Origin: Pedobacter aquae
GTDB taxonomy: Bacteria; Bacteroidota; Bacteroidia; Sphingobacteriales; Sphingobacteriaceae
Direction of reading: 5' to 3'
Assembly (NCBI RefSeq): GCF_008195825.1
Contig: NZ_CP043329.1
Location: 1,798,001 to 1,862,000, forward strand
DNA length: 64,000 nucleotides
Shown piece after piece: positions 63,179 to 64,000 of the stretch. Position 1 is the first letter of the stretch; each line of letters opens with the position of its first letter. A program made the position numbers and the translations under genes. Under the pieces are notes generated by a model, which was given only the letters and a program-made list of their open reading frames with translations, had not been told where the DNA came from and did not search any database.

Positions 63179-63652
63179 ATGATTGAAATTTTTACTGATG
63201 GTGCTTCTAGTGGTAACCCCGGACCAGGTGGGTATGGTGTGATTCTGCGTTCTGGTAATCATTATAAAGAACTTGCAGATGGCTTTAGACTCACTACCAA
63301 CAATAGAATGGAGCTATTAGCTGTTTGCGCTGGCTTAGAAGCTTTAAAAAGCTTAAACCAACAAGTGACTATTTTTTCAGACTCTAAATACGTAATTGAT
63401 GCTGTAGAAAAAAAATGGGTATTTGGCTGGCTAAAAAAGGGCTTTGCTGGTAAAAAAAACAAAGATTTATGGCTGAGATTTTTAAACGCCTACAAGCTTC
63501 ATCAAGTAAAATTTGTTTGGGTAAAAGGACATGCCGGACATCCAGAAAATGAACGGTGCGACCAATTAGCTGTTTTAGCAGCAAAAGGAAAGGAATTAAA
63601 AATAGACACTGTTTTTGAAATGGAAAATAAAATCAATAAGACCATTTTATAA
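63179..63652 (+). CDS. rnhA: Ribonuclease HI
   Basis: A 157-residue RNase HI: IEIFTDGASSGNPGPGGYGVIL with the first Asp, TNNRMELLAVCAGLEAL with Glu, FSDSKYVIDAV with Asp, and KGHAGHPENERCDQLA with the last Asp. It cleaves the RNA strand of RNA-DNA hybrids. A short basic segment (KKGFAGKKNKD) marks the handle region. Confidence 0.97.
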   Translation: MIEIFTDGASSGNPGPGGYGVILRSGNHYKELADGFRLTTNNRMELLAVCAGLEALKSLNQQVTIFSDSKYVIDAVEKKWVFGWLKKGFAGKKNKDLWLRFLNAYKLHQVKFVWVKGHAGHPENERCDQLAVLAAKGKELKIDTVFEMENKINKTIL

Positions 63653-63670
63653 CAGTCTTATTGATATTTT

Positions 63671-64000
63671 TTAAGCTATTGCTATTGGCGAGTATTCACG
63701 CATCATTTCTTCGGCCTCTAAAACCATTGTGGTAGACCCAATAAAAATAGCTGCCCTTTGGTGAATCTCTGTCACTTCCATATCTAAAATTCTTTCGTAA
63801 CCATTGGTAGCCCTCCCTCCTGCTTGTTCTATAATAAAAGCTAAAGGATTACATTCATAAACCAACCTTAATTTACCATTAGGTGCACTTGCTGTAGAAG
63901 GGTAAATATAAATTCCTCCCTTAATTAAATTACGATGCAAATCGGCCACCATAGAACCTATATATCTTGATGTATATGGCCTTGAAGTAGCTGCATCTTC
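63671..64000 (-). CDS. fbp: Fructose-1,6-bisphosphatase class 1, C-terminal part (cut by window edge)
   Basis: The frame runs off the right edge. The visible 109 residues read [30 protein letters not shown], then [25 protein letters not shown], the hallmark substrate and AMP-region motifs of class 1 FBPase. The enzyme makes fructose 6-phosphate in gluconeogenesis. Confidence 0.92.
   Translation of the reverse strand, partial: EDAATSRPYTSRYIGSMVADLHRNLIKGGIYIYPSTASAPNGKLRLVYECNPLAFIIEQAGGRATNGYERILDMEVTEIHQRAAIFIGSTTMVLEAEEMMREYSPIAIA

Overview
This 64 kb window comes from a Bacteroidota chromosome, most likely Sphingobacteriaceae (Pedobacter-like). The evidence is low GC, a SusC/SusD pair, a gliding protein (GldC), menaquinone made by the futalosine route (MqnC), type B L31, and many TAnnTTTG -7 boxes typical of the Bacteroidota primary sigma factor, with few Shine-Dalgarno sequences. 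There is no phage, IS element, CRISPR array or rRNA operon.

Left part, 1-16.7 kb (accessory). A frameshifted TonB-dependent receptor (96-3019, -) diverges from a chromate-type locus: a ChrB-domain/AraC fusion regulator, a small exported protein and ChrA. A compact minus-strand operon (15904 down to 5939) follows: SusC, SusD, two paralogous DoxX-like membrane proteins, an FAD oxidoreductase and a YeiH-type putative sulfate exporter. tRNA-Cys lies 9 nt beyond it. A cysteine-containing Rrf2 regulator diverges from susC. The two regulatory regions share a 14-bp motif, and the susC promoter carries a perfect 8+8 inverted repeat. Both receptor leaders hold tiny reading frames ending in Cys codons, and the susC leader has a plausible antisense RNA with its own promoter and terminator. 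My inference is one sulfur/oxyanion-responsive regulon; this is the most novel part of the window.

Middle, 16.7-51 kb (mostly housekeeping). guaB; two TlpA-like thioredoxin lipoprotein-type genes; an M16 peptidase pair; mqnC (frameshifted); scpB; mpl, prmA, tpiA, a GlmU-like gene and rpmE; methylmalonyl-CoA epimerase; iscS-iscU-iscA; an acyl-CoA ligase; helicase-membrane protein-gldC; pyrC; hscA; lipase, Smr-domain and SDR genes; a second DEAD-box helicase; lysS.

Right part, 51-64 kb. A MazF-type toxin/antitoxin pair flanked by an 18-bp inverted repeat and a (CTAA)n tract; an FAD oxidoreductase; nuoA-nuoB separated from nuoC-nuoD by purK, purE, yqgE and pdxH; an ECF-like sigma factor translationally coupled to a membrane protein that joins an anti-sigma-like N-terminus to a trypsin-like protease; a repeat-bearing lipoprotein; tRNA-His; rnhA; and the 3' part of fbp at the edge.

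Four genes (TonB receptor, susD, one DoxX-like gene, mqnC) are each broken by a one-base deletion. In every case lengthening one homopolymer by one base restores a full-length family member. Sequence error is more likely than four real mutations.
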